DNA of 64,000 bases from Pseudomonas flexibilis (GTDB lineage: Bacteria > Pseudomonadota > Gammaproteobacteria > Pseudomonadales > Pseudomonadaceae): contig NZ_JRUD01000007.1 of NCBI RefSeq assembly GCF_000802425.1, positions 124,001 to 188,000 of the forward strand, given 5' to 3'. Made by a program: the position numbers and the translations under genes. Under the pieces are notes generated by a model. The model worked only from the letters and a program-made list of their open reading frames with translations. It was not told the DNA's origin and made no database searches. Shown in pieces: positions 8,543-18,735 of the stretch. How positions within the stretch are numbered: position 1 is the stretch's first letter; each line of letters opens with the position of its first letter.

Positions 8543-11500
8543 GAACGGGCGCCGTCCGCGGCGACTCCCGCCGCGCTACGCCCGGTGAGGCGCCGGCTCA
8601 GGCGGTCGAAGTACAGGTAGATCACCGGCGTGGTGAACAGGGTCAGCAACTGGCTGAGCAGCAGGCCGCCGACCAGCACCAGACCCAGCGGCTGGCGCAG
8701 CTCCGCGCCCGAGCCGGTGGCGAACATCAGCGGAATGGCGCCGAACAGCGCGGCCAGGGTGGTCATCAGGATCGGCCGGAAGCGCAGCAGCGCCGCCTGG
8801 TGGATGGCGGCCTGCGGCGCCATGCCCTGATTGCGCTCCGCCTCCAGCGCGAAGTCGATCATCATGATGGCGTTCTTCTTGACGATGCCGATCAGCAGGA
8901 TGATGCCGATGATGGCGATCAGCCCCAGGTCGTTGCCGGTGAGCAGCAACGCCAGCAGCGCGCCGACCGCCGCCGACGGCAGCGTGGAGAGGATGGTGAT
9001 CGGGTGGATGTAGCTCTCGTAGAGCACGCCGAGCACGATGTACATGGTCACGATGGCCGCCAGGATCAGCAGCAGCGTGCTGGACAGCGAGGCGCGGAAG
9101 GCCTGCGCGGCGCCCTGGAACTGGCGAACGATGCCGGCCGGCAGACCGATGTCCTGTTCGACCTGCTCGATCACCGCCACCGCTTCGCCCAGGGACACGC
9201 CCGGCGCCAGGTTGAAGGACAGGGTCACCGCCGGAAACTGGCCGATGTGGTTGATGAGCAGCGGCGTGGCCCGCTCTTCGAGGCGCACCAGCGCCGACAG
9301 CGGCACCTGGCCGCCGTCGCGGGTGGCCAGGTGCACCTGGCGCAGCGCCTGGGGCCCCAGTCGGTCGGCGCCGGCGGTTTCCAGCACCACGCGGTACTGG
9401 CTGGCCTGGGTGTAGATGGTGGAGATCTGCCGCTGGCCGAAGGCGTCGTACAGGGCATCGGTGATGTCCGCGACACTGATGCCCAGCCGCGCGGCGACAT
9501 CGCGATCGATATCCAGGAACAGCTGCAGCCCCCGGTTCTGCAGGTCACTGGCCACGTCACTCAGCTCGGGGCGTGCGCGCAGGGCTTCGACCAGCCGCGG
9601 CGTCCACTCCTCCAGCAGGGCGTCATCCGGCGATTCCAGGCTGAACTGGAACTGGGTGCGGCTGACCCGGTCCTCGATGGTCAGGTCCTGCACCGGCTGC
9701 AGGTACAGCTCGATGCCGGGAATCGCCGCCAGCTGCGGACGCAGCCGCTCGATCACCTGGCTGGCGTTCACGTCGCGTTCGGTGTGCGGGATCAGGTTGA
9801 TCAATAACCGGCCGCTGTTCAGGGTCGGATTGTCGCCATCCACGCCGATGTACGAGGACAGGCCGGCCACTGCCGGGTCCCGCAGGATCACCTCGGTCAG
9901 GCGCTGCTGGCGCTCGCTCATGGCCTGGAAGGAAATGCTCTGCGGCGCCTCGGAAATGCCCTGGATCAGGCCGGTGTCCTGCACCGGGAAGAAGCCCTTG
10001 GGCACCACCAGATACAGCAGCACGGTCAGGCCCAGGGTGGCGACGGCCACCAGCAGGGTCAGCGGCTGATGACGCAGCACCCAGTGCAAGCCTCGGTCGT
10101 AGGCGGCGATCATGCGGTCGATGACGTCGCCGGCGGCGCGGTAGAAGCGCCCCTGGTCGTCCTCGCGCTCCTGGCGCAGGAAACGCGCGCACATCATGGG
10201 CGTGAGGGTCAGCGATACCACCAGCGAAATCAGGATGGCCACCGCCAGGGTGATGGCGAACTCGCGGAACAGACGTCCCACCACGTCTTCCATGAACAGC
10301 AGGGGAATCAGCACGGCGATCAGCGAGAAGGTCAGCGAGATCAGCGTGAAGCCGATCTGTTTCGCACCCTTGAGCGCGGCCTGCAGCGGTGTTTCGCCCT
10401 CCTCCAGATGGCGGGCGATGTTCTCCAGCATGACGATGGCGTCGTCCACCACGAAGCCCGCCGCCACGGTGAGCGCCATCAGGGTCAGGTTGTTGATGGA
10501 GAAGCCCGCCAGGTACATGACCGCGAAGGTGCCGATCAGCGACAAGGGCACGGCGATGGAGGGTATCACCGTGGCCGCCAGCCGACGCAGGAACAGGAAG
10601 GTGACCAGCACCACCAGGCACACCGCCAACAGCAGCTCGAACTGCACGTGGCTGACGGCGGCGCGAATGGTCTGGGTGCGGTCGGTGAGCACCGTCACGT
10701 CCAGGTTGGCCGGCAGGCTGGCGCTGATCTGCGGCAGCAACTGCTGGATGCGGTCGACCACCTCGATGACGTTGGCACCCGGTTGGCGCTGGATGTTAAG
10801 CAGCACCGCGCCATTGCGGTTGGCCCAGGCGGCCAGGCGTTCGTTCTCGGCGCCGTTGACGATGCTGGCCACGTCCTTCAGGCGCAGGGCGGCGCCGTTC
10901 TGGTAGCTGAGGATCAGCTCGGCGTATTCCTCGGCGGAGCGCAGCTGGTCGTTGGCATCCAGCTGCGACACGCGGGTCGGGCCGTCGAAGTTGCCCTTGG
11001 GCTGGTTGACGTTGGAGGCACCGATCAGCGCGCGCACATCGGCGAGGTTCAGCCCGTAGGCGGCCAGCGCCTCGGGATTGACCCGGATACGCACCGCCGG
11101 CCGCTGGCCGCCGGCCAGGCTGACGAGGCCGACACCGCTGATCTGCGCCAGTTTTTGCGCCATGCGGGTGTCCACCAAGTCATGCACCCGGTATAGCGGC
11201 ATACTGGGCGAGGTGATGGCCAGGGTCATCACCGGGGTGTCCGCCGGGTTGACCTTGTTGTACACCGGCGGGGACGGCAGGTCGTTGGGCAGCAGGTTGC
11301 TGGCCGCGTTGATGGCGGCCTGCACTTCCTGTTCAGCGACATCCAGTTCGACGTCCAGGCTGAAGCGCAGGGTAATTACAGAGGCGCCGCCTGAGCTGGT
11401 CGAGGACATCTGCTCCAGGCCGGGCATCTGGCCGAACTGGCGCTCCAGCGGCGCAGTCACCGCGCGGGTCATCACCTCGGGACTGGCGCCCGGATACAGC

Positions 11501-11646
11501 GTCATGACGCGGATGGTCGGGTAGTCCACCTCCGGCAGCGCGGAAACCGGCAGCAGCCGGTAGGCGATCAGTCCACTGAGGAAGATGGCCACCATCAGCA
11601 AGGTGGTGGCTACCGGACGCAGGATGAAGGGCCGCGAGATGTTCAT
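8539..11646 (-). CDS. muxB: RND efflux permease subunit, MuxB/MdtB type
   Basis: Predicted 1035-residue RND permease, paralogous to the next gene. Starts [20 protein letters not shown], a typical cytoplasmic lead and first helix. It has the Asp-Asp proton-relay motif in [21 protein letters not shown] and the second-half lysine in [19 protein letters not shown]. Length and loop layout match MdtB. It overlaps muxA and muxC by four bases at each end, giving a tightly coupled operon. In the MdtABC model, the B-type subunit mainly drives proton translocation while the C-type contributes substrate binding; both keep the relay residues here. Confidence 0.92.
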   Translation of the reverse strand: MNISRPFILRPVATTLLMVAIFLSGLIAYRLLPVSALPEVDYPTIRVMTLYPGASPEVMTRAVTAPLERQFGQMPGLEQMSSTSSGGASVITLRFSLDVELDVAEQEVQAAINAASNLLPNDLPSPPVYNKVNPADTPVMTLAITSPSMPLYRVHDLVDTRMAQKLAQISGVGLVSLAGGQRPAVRIRVNPEALAAYGLNLADVRALIGASNVNQPKGNFDGPTRVSQLDANDQLRSAEEYAELILSYQNGAALRLKDVASIVNGAENERLAAWANRNGAVLLNIQRQPGANVIEVVDRIQQLLPQISASLPANLDVTVLTDRTQTIRAAVSHVQFELLLAVCLVVLVTFLFLRRLAATVIPSIAVPLSLIGTFAVMYLAGFSINNLTLMALTVAAGFVVDDAIVMLENIARHLEEGETPLQAALKGAKQIGFTLISLTFSLIAVLIPLLFMEDVVGRLFREFAITLAVAILISLVVSLTLTPMMCARFLRQEREDDQGRFYRAAGDVIDRMIAAYDRGLHWVLRHQPLTLLVAVATLGLTVLLYLVVPKGFFPVQDTGLIQGISEAPQSISFQAMSERQQRLTEVILRDPAVAGLSSYIGVDGDNPTLNSGRLLINLIPHTERDVNASQVIERLRPQLAAIPGIELYLQPVQDLTIEDRVSRTQFQFSLESPDDALLEEWTPRLVEALRARPELSDVASDLQNRGLQLFLDIDRDVAARLGISVADITDALYDAFGQRQISTIYTQASQYRVVLETAGADRLGPQALRQVHLATRDGGQVPLSALVRLEERATPLLINHIGQFPAVTLSFNLAPGVSLGEAVAVIEQVEQDIGLPAGIVRQFQGAAQAFRASLSSTLLLILAAIVTMYIVLGVLYESYIHPITILSTLPSAAVGALLALLLTGNDLGLIAIIGIILLIGIVKKNAIMMIDFALEAERNQGMAPQAAIHQAALLRFRPILMTTLAALFGAIPLMFATGSGAELRQPLGLVLVGGLLLSQLLTLFTTPVIYLYFDRLSRRLTGRSAAGVAADGARS

Positions 11647-12854
11647 GCGTCGCGCTTGGCGGTGGCCGCCGGCAAGCTCTCGATCACCTGCACGGGCGAA
11701 CCGTCGCGCAGGCGGTCGGTGCCTTCCAGCACCAGGCGCTCGCCGGGCTGCACCCCGGCCTCGATGAGCGTCAGCTCACCACTGCTGGGCCCTGCGGTGA
11801 CCTGGCGCAGCTCGACGGTGTCGCCCTCGCCCACTACATAGACGAAGGTGCCGCGCGAACCGTATTGCAGCGCTGCGGCGGGAATCAGCAGAGCCTGTTG
11901 GCGGGTGCTGACCCGCAGGCGCACATTGACGAACTGGTTGGGAAACAGGCGCTGGTCGGCATTGGCGAAGCGGGCCTTGAGACGCAGGGTGCCGGTGGCC
12001 GTGTCGATCTGGTTGTCGAGGCTTGCCAGTTGCCCTTGCGCCAACACCTCGCGCTCGGCGCGGTCCCAGGCTTCGACGTTCAGCGTTCGCCCGGCACGCA
12101 GTTGCTCCAGCACCGGGGGCAGCTCGCCCTCCGGCAGGGTGAAGCTGACCGCGATGGGCTCGGTCTGGGTGATGCTGACCAGCACGGTGCTGTCATTGCT
12201 GGTCAGTAGGTTGCCCAGATCCACCTGGCGCAGGCCGAGGCGTCCGGAAATCGGCGCGCGGATCTGGGTGAAGTCCAGGTTCAGGCGGGCTTCCTCGACG
12301 CTGGCCTGCTGAACCTTGAGCTGTCCCTGGTACTGGGCGACCAGCGCCTGCTGGGTGTCCAGGGTCTGGCGGGCGATAGAGTCTTCCTGGTACAGGCCCT
12401 CATAACGGGCCAGGTCGATCTCGGCATTCTTCAGCTGGGCGCGGGTCTGCTGCAGCTGACCTTCGGCCAGGCGCAGCGCCGTCTCGTAGGGACGCGGATC
12501 GATCACCGCCAGCAGATCGCCGGCCTTGACGCGTTGGCCTTCTTCGAACAACACCTTGACCAGCTCACCGCCCACCCGCGTCCGTACGTTCGCGGTGTTG
12601 TACGCGGTGACCGTGCCCAGCGCGCGCAGCTCGATGGGGAAGTCACCCCGGGTCACCGGCGCGACGCGTACCGGCACCGGGCCGCCGAAACCGAAGCGTG
12701 CCGGGCCGGCGCCGGGGCCACCCAGTCCACCCGCACCGGTCGTGGCCTTGCCGGCGGGCCACAACCACCAGGCCAGCAGCACGAGCAGAACCAGCAACAC
12801 CAGCAGCCCGCCACGGCGGAGGTTGCGCGACAGGGTGGAAGGAGACTCGGACAT
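11643..12854 (-). CDS. muxA: RND periplasmic adaptor (membrane fusion protein), MuxA/MdtA type
   Basis: Predicted 403-residue adaptor linking MuxBC to the outer-membrane channel. A single N-terminal membrane segment (about residues 15-33, [16 protein letters not shown]) is followed by a Gly/Ala/Pro-rich linker, then a split barrel-sandwich domain ([19 protein letters not shown] and [16 protein letters not shown]) around an alpha-hairpin rich in Gln and Leu, and a C-terminal beta-barrel and membrane-proximal domain. I chose the ATG at 12854 ([11 protein letters not shown]), as in MdtA proteins; an upstream GTG at 12890 is also open. First gene of muxABC-opmB, four-base overlap with muxB. No regulator is adjacent. 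Confidence 0.88.
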   Translation of the reverse strand: MSESPSTLSRNLRRGGLLVLLVLLVLLAWWLWPAGKATTGAGGLGGPGAGPARFGFGGPVPVRVAPVTRGDFPIELRALGTVTAYNTANVRTRVGGELVKVLFEEGQRVKAGDLLAVIDPRPYETALRLAEGQLQQTRAQLKNAEIDLARYEGLYQEDSIARQTLDTQQALVAQYQGQLKVQQASVEEARLNLDFTQIRAPISGRLGLRQVDLGNLLTSNDSTVLVSITQTEPIAVSFTLPEGELPPVLEQLRAGRTLNVEAWDRAEREVLAQGQLASLDNQIDTATGTLRLKARFANADQRLFPNQFVNVRLRVSTRQQALLIPAAALQYGSRGTFVYVVGEGDTVELRQVTAGPSSGELTLIEAGVQPGERLVLEGTDRLRDGSPVQVIESLPAATAKRDA

Positions 12855-12981
12855 GACGGATTGCGCCTGGGACAAATCGAATGGCCGCACGATAAGGATT
12901 GAGCAAGCGCCTGCAAAGGCTCTTTACCGCAGTTTTACCTGCGGCGGGCGCGGGGAATTGTAAGGAGGGGTGAATCGAGGG

Positions 12982-13009
12982 AAAAAAGCGCCCCGACCAA
13001 GCGGGGCGC
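12982..13009 (-). terminator. Rho-independent terminator of tpx
   Basis: On the minus strand, GCGCCCCG and CGGGGCGC (13009-13002 and 12995-12988) form a perfect 8-bp stem around a 6-base loop, followed directly by six Ts (12987-12982). It lies 8 bases past the tpx stop. Confidence 0.85.
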
Positions 13010-13016
13010 GGGTGAC

Positions 13017-13517
13017 TCAGCGCAGTACCGCCAGCGCGGCCTGGTAGTCGGGCTCCTGGCCGATTTCCGGAACCAGCTCGCTGTGCAGGACCTTGTCCTG
13101 CTCGTCCAGCACCACCACGGCACGGGCAGTCAGGCCGACCATCGGACCATTGGCGATGGCGACGCCATAGTCCTGCAGGAACTCACGACCGCGCATCGTG
13201 GACAGGCTGACCACGTTCTGGATGCCTTCGGCACCGCAAAAACGCTTCTGGGCGAACGGCAGGTCGGCGGAAATGCACAGCACCACGGTGTTCTGCAGGC
13301 TGGAAGCCTCGGTGTTGAACTTGCGCACCGAGGTGGCACAGGTCGGCGTGTCGATGCTCGGGAAGATGTTCAGCACCTTGCGCTTGCCGGCGAAGCTGGC
13401 CAGGGTGACGTCGGCCAGGTCAGTACCGACCAGGCTGAACGCCGGCGCCTGCTGACCGGGCTGCGGCAGGTTGCCGGAAATCTCGATGGGGTTGCCACGC
13501 ATGGTCACTTGAGCCAT
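13017..13517 (-). CDS. tpx: Thiol peroxidase (atypical 2-Cys peroxiredoxin)
   Basis: Predicted 166-residue peroxiredoxin that reduces hydrogen and alkyl peroxides using thioredoxin. The peroxidatic cysteine is Cys60 in [13 protein letters not shown] and the resolving cysteine is Cys94 in [11 protein letters not shown], as in Tpx. The ATG at 13517 (MAQVTMRGN) follows AAGGATC with good spacing; the frame is open a further 18 codons upstream without family similarity. Length matches the family. A strong terminator ends the transcript, so it is probably monocistronic even though it lies between two minus-strand genes. Confidence 0.95.
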   Translation of the reverse strand: MAQVTMRGNPIEISGNLPQPGQQAPAFSLVGTDLADVTLASFAGKRKVLNIFPSIDTPTCATSVRKFNTEASSLQNTVVLCISADLPFAQKRFCGAEGIQNVVSLSTMRGREFLQDYGVAIANGPMVGLTARAVVVLDEQDKVLHSELVPEIGQEPDYQAALAVLR

Positions 13518-13584
13518 TTGCTTGATCCTTCTGGTGGGATTGGGGGATTGCCAGGCTGGCAATTTAAGCATGGCAGCGCCCGGA

Positions 13585-14943
13585 TCACACCCGGACGGCT
13601 GCCTGCTTGGCGAAATACTCCCGGGTCAGGCGCACCACTACCGGGCTCAGTAGCAGCAGCGCGACCAGGTTGGGAATGGCCATCAGCCCATTAAGGGTAT
13701 CGGCTACTAGCCAGGTGAAGTCCAACTGGGTCAGCGCGCCGATCGGCACCGCCAGCACCCAGACCACCCGGAACGGCCAGATGGCGCGCGTTCCCATCAT
13801 GAACTCCCAGCATTTCTCGCCGTAGAAGCTCCAGCCCAGGATGGTGGTGTAGGCGAAGGTGACCAGCGCCAGGGTCAGCAGCGCGCCGCCGAAACCCGGC
13901 ATCGCCGACTCGAAGGCCGCAGCGGACAGCGCCGCCCCGCTCACCCCGCTGGTCCATACGCCGGAGCAGATGATGGCCAGGCCGGTCATCGAGCAGACGA
14001 TGATGGTGTCGATGAACGTGCCCAGCATGCCGATCAGGCCGGAGCGCACCGCGTTGTCGGTGGTGCCTGCCGCCTGGGCGATGCCCGCGGTACCGAGGCC
14101 GGCCTCGTTGGAGAAGATCCCGCGCGCCACGCCATAGCGGATAGCTGCCATGACGGCTGCGCCGGCAAAGCCGCCGGTAGCGGCGATGGGGCTGAAGGCA
14201 TGCTCGATGATCAGGGCGAAGGCGGCCGGGATGGCGTCCAGGTTGACGATCAGCACCACCAGCGCGGCCAGCACATAGGCCACGCACATGAACGGTACCA
14301 GGGCTGCCGCCACCATACCGATGCGACGGATGCCGCCGAGGATCACCAGGCCGGTCAGCAGCATGGCAGCCAGGCCGGTCACCCACAGGGGCACGCTGAA
14401 CGTGGTTTCCAGCGCGTGCGCCATGCTGTTGACCTGCACCATGTTGCCGATACCGAAACCGGCCAGTCCGCCGAACAGCGCGAAGGCCCCGCCCAGCCAG
14501 GCCCACTTGCGGCCCAGGCCATTGCGGATGGCATACATGGGGCCGCCAACGTGCTCGCCCCGTGCGTCCTTCTCGCGGTAATGCACAGCCAGTACCACTT
14601 CGCAGTACTTGGTGGCCATACCCACCAGCGCGGTCATCCACATCCAGAACAACGCACCGGGGCCGCCCAGGAAGATCGCGGTGGCCACACCGGCGATGTT
14701 GCCGGTACCCACGGTCGCCGCCAGGGTGGTCATCAGCGCCTGGAACGGGCTGATCTCGCCAGTGCCCTCCTCGCCCTTCGCCCGCCCCTGCCACATCAGT
14801 CGGAAACCGGGGCCGATCTGCCGCAGCGGCATGAAGCGCAGGTACAGCATCAGGAAGAAGCCTGTGCCCAGAATCAGCACCAGCATCGGCGGACCCCAGA
14901 CAAGGCCGTTCAATTGATTGACCAGGTTCTGTATCGCTTCCAT
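13585..14943 (-). CDS. Sodium:alanine symporter family protein (AgcS)
   Basis: Predicted 452-residue inner-membrane symporter importing alanine or glycine with Na+. About ten or eleven membrane helices are visible. The family signature [28 protein letters not shown] is near residue 100, and [18 protein letters not shown] is further on. The ATG at 14943 follows AAGGATAAC. Length matches AgcS members. It lies 67 bases upstream of tpx and about 90 bases downstream of tamB on the same strand, and is probably its own unit. Substrate is inferred from the family. Confidence 0.88.
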   Translation of the reverse strand: MEAIQNLVNQLNGLVWGPPMLVLILGTGFFLMLYLRFMPLRQIGPGFRLMWQGRAKGEEGTGEISPFQALMTTLAATVGTGNIAGVATAIFLGGPGALFWMWMTALVGMATKYCEVVLAVHYREKDARGEHVGGPMYAIRNGLGRKWAWLGGAFALFGGLAGFGIGNMVQVNSMAHALETTFSVPLWVTGLAAMLLTGLVILGGIRRIGMVAAALVPFMCVAYVLAALVVLIVNLDAIPAAFALIIEHAFSPIAATGGFAGAAVMAAIRYGVARGIFSNEAGLGTAGIAQAAGTTDNAVRSGLIGMLGTFIDTIIVCSMTGLAIICSGVWTSGVSGAALSAAAFESAMPGFGGALLTLALVTFAYTTILGWSFYGEKCWEFMMGTRAIWPFRVVWVLAVPIGALTQLDFTWLVADTLNGLMAIPNLVALLLLSPVVVRLTREYFAKQAAVRV

Positions 14944-15030
14944 AGCGTTATCCTTCTTTTTCGACCGGGGAAGAATCGTGTGAATGTCGGCAATCGGCAA
15001 GAATTTTCGTGTCGTTTAGCCATCAATCCA

Positions 15031-18000
15031 TCAAAAATCCCGCCGGTAGAAGATGTCGAGGGAGCTGGCCAATCCACTGGCCGCCTCCAGGAAAACCCGG
15101 CGGCTGAGACGATAGCGCAGGGACAGGGTGTTCACGGAATCGAACACGCCGACACCGTAGCTGAGGGTCAGGCGGTCGGACAGGCGCCCGCTGGCCACCA
15201 CGCTTGTCTGGGCGCCACTGCCCTCGGTTTCCAGCAGAAAATCCTTGATGCCCAACTGGCGCGCGATGTTGCCGGTGATACCGGCGCTGCCGGCAAGGCC
15301 CAGTCCGATGGCGGCCTGGGCCAGCAAGGCGCCGTCACCCGCACCGTCATCGCCGCTGCCCAGCGGGCGCCCCAGTACCAGATAGGACAGCGCCTGCTCC
15401 TGCGCCATGGCCGGCTCGGAAAAGACCTCGACGCGGGGCGCCGCGGCGCTGCCGGTGATACGCAGGCCGGCCACCACGTCATCGACCCGGCGGATAGCCT
15501 CCACATCCAGGAACGGCTGGTCGATGGGCCCGACGAACAGCAAGCGAGCCCGTCGGATGGTCAGGCGTTGCCCATAGGCCCGGTAACGGCCCCGCGTCAG
15601 GGCCAGTTCGCCCCGGGTATCCAGCTGGTCGCCGATATGCACATCGCCGGCCACCTGGGCGGTGAGGCCGAAGCCTGAGAAGTTCAGCTCCTCCTGACCG
15701 ACTACCACGGTGATGTCCATGCGCATCGGCAGGCCCTCGCCCTTCTCGGCGGGCTCCTCGCCGACCAGCACCACATCCGGCGAGACCTTCACGGTGGAGG
15801 GCGGCAGCTCGCGGATGGTGATGTCGCCACGCGGCACCGCAAGGCGCCCGCTGAGCGACAGGCCCTGGGCGGTGAGGGCGATGCGCAGGTCCGGCTCCAC
15901 TTCCAGTTCGGCGTACGGCGGCACCACCACCGACAGGCGGGTGCCGGATAGGCGGATGTCCGCCGCGGGGCGGTCCTGCCAGGTCAGCCAGCCGGCGATT
16001 CGCCCTGAGCCGCTAGCACCGCTGCGCCAGTTACCGTCCAGATCCATGCGCTGGCCGCTGATGGTTGCCAGCACCTGGAGGTTCTCCAGGCTGGTCGGCA
16101 GCTCCCCCCCGGCCACCAGACCTTCGGTGAGCCGCAGCTGTCCGGTCACTTGCGGCGCCTGCAACGTCCCGCCCAGGCGCCCGTTACCGTTGATCTGGCC
16201 CTCCAATTGCCCCACCTGAGGCACGAAGGGACGGGCGACCGCCAGGTTCAGGCCTCGCAGGGTGAAGGTGCCCGCCAGCGGCTTTTCTTCCCCGCGCGGA
16301 TCAATGCGGGCCTCAAGCTGCAACTCGCCCAGTTGTCCCCCATTGAAGCGGGCCTGCAGATCCACCTGCTCCGGTCGCAGCATGCTGTCCAGGCGCAGTG
16401 CCTGATAGGGGAAATCGACCCACTCCTCCTCTTCGCGAAGCCGCAGAACCCCTTGCCCGGCATCCAGCCGAACCTGGCCACGCGGCCCGCCTTCCGGCAG
16501 CTCCAGTTCCAGGTAGCCGTTCAGCTCGCCCTGCCACTGGAAATCATCGGGCAGCCAGCGCGCCAGGCTGGCCAGGTCGAAGTCGCGCAACTGGTAGCGC
16601 AGGCTCGGCTCCGGCATCAGCCGCTGCTCGCCCTCCCCGCACAGGCTGGCAGCGCCCGAACGCCAGCATTGCGCCCCGAGCACCAGGCGACCGTCCGCAA
16701 AACGCTCCAGGGTTGCAGGCGCCTGCAACCGCCAGCGTTGCTCCTGTGCCGACAGCTGCGCCTCCTCGAGCCGCCCCTGCCAGTGCCAGCCCGCGTCGCT
16801 CTGGGCCAGGCGCCCGGACAGACCCAGTTTGGCCTCCAGCACATCGCCGGTCAGTTGCAGCGCCACTGCCTGGGTATCCAGATCGCCGTTTCCAGTCAGC
16901 GTCAGGCGCCCCCAGTCGGTGTCACCGCTGCGCAAGCCTTCAGCGACGAGGTCGAGGCGGGTCTGGTTGCGCTCGATCAGATTGCCGCGGACATTCAGGC
17001 TGTCGACGAACGTTTCACCGTAACCCAAGCGGCGTCCGGCGAGGCTGAGCACTCCCCGTGGCTGTTGCCGCGTGCCGCTCAGGTCAAGGTGGCCCTGTAC
17101 GGCGCCCCTGAGCTCCGGCCACAACTGGTCGAGACGCGGCAGGGCCAGCTGCAGCTCGGCCGCCAGTTCGCTGCTCAGCAGGCCACGGCCCTGAACACGG
17201 TTGTCGCCCAGTTGCACCTCCAGGCGCGGCAGCACCCAGCGCTCACCCTCCACCCGGCCCTGCAGTGCCAGGGTGGTCGGCAGGCGGCGCAGCTCGCCGT
17301 CGAGCTGTAGATCAGCTTCGGCCTCGAGGTGGCCGTCCTGCAGTTGCCCCTGGCTGACCAGGCTGCCGTCGAGATTCCCCGGCAGCTCGGCCACCCAGTA
17401 GGCAGGGTTCAGCGCGGAAAGCACCAGGCGCGTATTCCAGCGGATGGCGTCGGCAAATCCGAGGCTCAGCTGGCCCGCGGCGCTGCCCTGCCCGGCGTCC
17501 AGGCGCAGGGATGGCAGGTGCACTTCACCAAGGTTGCCGCTCACCGGGCTGGACAGGCTGAACGGCCCTGCCGGGCCGTCGAGATCGCTGCTGAAGTTAC
17601 CCAGGTAACTGCCATCCAGATAACTGAGATCGGCGTCCAGGCGCCGCAGCGTCACCGGCGGCGGCTCCATGGGATACAGGCGCAGCCAGGGAAAATCCCG
17701 CCATTGCAGGTGGGCTTCGGCGCTCAGCGCCTCGCTCCAGTCGAGCGAGCCCTCCAGTTGCACGGACTGCTCGCCGCCGGCCTGCAGGCGCACTTGATTG
17801 ATCTGCGCACCCGTGGCGCTCACCAGAGCGTTGAGCACCAGGGCGACCGGCCCCTCATCAGCGGGCAGCTGCGCGCCGCCCGTGATGCGGTAGCCGGCGT
17901 CCAGCGCGCCTTCGGCCTGCAGGCGAACCTGATTGAGCATCAGGGTGTCGGGTAGCGCGCTACTGGCCTTGAAGCCGCTGGCAGTCAGCAGCAGACTGGC

Positions 18001-18735
18001 GGGCAGATCGGGTTGCAGCGGCTGGACGTTGCCCTCCAGGCGCCCCTGCAGGTAGCCGCCGCTGTCGACGACCAGGCGCAACCTGCCCTGCAGTTCGCCT
18101 TCTGCCTGCAGGGCCAGGGCCCAGGGACGATCATCAGGCGCGGGCAGGATCAGGTTGCCGTTGAGCTGTACGGGCCACTGGCCGCTCGGCTTGACATGCC
18201 CCGTAGCGACCAGCCGCAATGCGTCCCCCTGCGCCACCCGCAGCGTTTCGATGCGCAGGCCCTGTTCGTTCCAGTTGGCGCTCAGCTGCAGGTCATGCAG
18301 CAGCTCGTTGCCGTTGAGCGACAGGTTGCCGATGGCCGCCTGGCGCAGCTCGATGCGCAAGGGCAGGTTCAGCTCCGGTAGCTGAACGGCCTGCGGTTCG
18401 CGTGGGGCTTCCTCGGCAGACGGCGGGAAGACCAGCTGCACGTCCTCGGCACCGAGGTGCTTGATGCACAGGCGCAGCTGGAACAGGCAGCGAAGCGACC
18501 AGTCCAGGCGAGGTGCGACCAGGGTGACGTGCTGGTCGTCCTGCCGCCATTCCACATGATTGGCCCGCCAGCTGCCGCCCAGACGGCCCTCGAAGCCCTC
18601 AACCTGCAGACCTGGCACCTGGCCCAGCACCCAGCGACTGCCGGCAGTCGTACCCAGCACCATGGCAACCGCCAGGGCAAGCAACAGCAGACAGATCAGC
18701 AGAGCCAGCAGGCTCCCCTTGACTACGCGATTCAC
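15031..18735 (-). CDS. tamB: Translocation and assembly module protein TamB (DUF490, AsmA-like)
   Basis: Predicted 1234-residue envelope protein that bridges inner and outer membranes with TamA and is implicated in outer-membrane protein insertion and phospholipid transport. One N-terminal membrane anchor (about 8-30, LLALLICLLLLALAVAMVLG) is followed by a long beta-rich, repetitive body and the conserved DUF490 C-terminal domain from roughly residue 890. The protein ends in an aromatic, barrel-like tail (RYRLSRRVFLEAASGLASS...FYRRDF). The ATG overlaps the tamA stop by four bases. Length matches Pseudomonas TamB. Confidence 0.9.
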   Translation of the reverse strand: MNRVVKGSLLALLICLLLLALAVAMVLGTTAGSRWVLGQVPGLQVEGFEGRLGGSWRANHVEWRQDDQHVTLVAPRLDWSLRCLFQLRLCIKHLGAEDVQLVFPPSAEEAPREPQAVQLPELNLPLRIELRQAAIGNLSLNGNELLHDLQLSANWNEQGLRIETLRVAQGDALRLVATGHVKPSGQWPVQLNGNLILPAPDDRPWALALQAEGELQGRLRLVVDSGGYLQGRLEGNVQPLQPDLPASLLLTASGFKASSALPDTLMLNQVRLQAEGALDAGYRITGGAQLPADEGPVALVLNALVSATGAQINQVRLQAGGEQSVQLEGSLDWSEALSAEAHLQWRDFPWLRLYPMEPPPVTLRRLDADLSYLDGSYLGNFSSDLDGPAGPFSLSSPVSGNLGEVHLPSLRLDAGQGSAAGQLSLGFADAIRWNTRLVLSALNPAYWVAELPGNLDGSLVSQGQLQDGHLEAEADLQLDGELRRLPTTLALQGRVEGERWVLPRLEVQLGDNRVQGRGLLSSELAAELQLALPRLDQLWPELRGAVQGHLDLSGTRQQPRGVLSLAGRRLGYGETFVDSLNVRGNLIERNQTRLDLVAEGLRSGDTDWGRLTLTGNGDLDTQAVALQLTGDVLEAKLGLSGRLAQSDAGWHWQGRLEEAQLSAQEQRWRLQAPATLERFADGRLVLGAQCWRSGAASLCGEGEQRLMPEPSLRYQLRDFDLASLARWLPDDFQWQGELNGYLELELPEGGPRGQVRLDAGQGVLRLREEEEWVDFPYQALRLDSMLRPEQVDLQARFNGGQLGELQLEARIDPRGEEKPLAGTFTLRGLNLAVARPFVPQVGQLEGQINGNGRLGGTLQAPQVTGQLRLTEGLVAGGELPTSLENLQVLATISGQRMDLDGNWRSGASGSGRIAGWLTWQDRPAADIRLSGTRLSVVVPPYAELEVEPDLRIALTAQGLSLSGRLAVPRGDITIRELPPSTVKVSPDVVLVGEEPAEKGEGLPMRMDITVVVGQEELNFSGFGLTAQVAGDVHIGDQLDTRGELALTRGRYRAYGQRLTIRRARLLFVGPIDQPFLDVEAIRRVDDVVAGLRITGSAAAPRVEVFSEPAMAQEQALSYLVLGRPLGSGDDGAGDGALLAQAAIGLGLAGSAGITGNIARQLGIKDFLLETEGSGAQTSVVASGRLSDRLTLSYGVGVFDSVNTLSLRYRLSRRVFLEAASGLASSLDIFYRRDF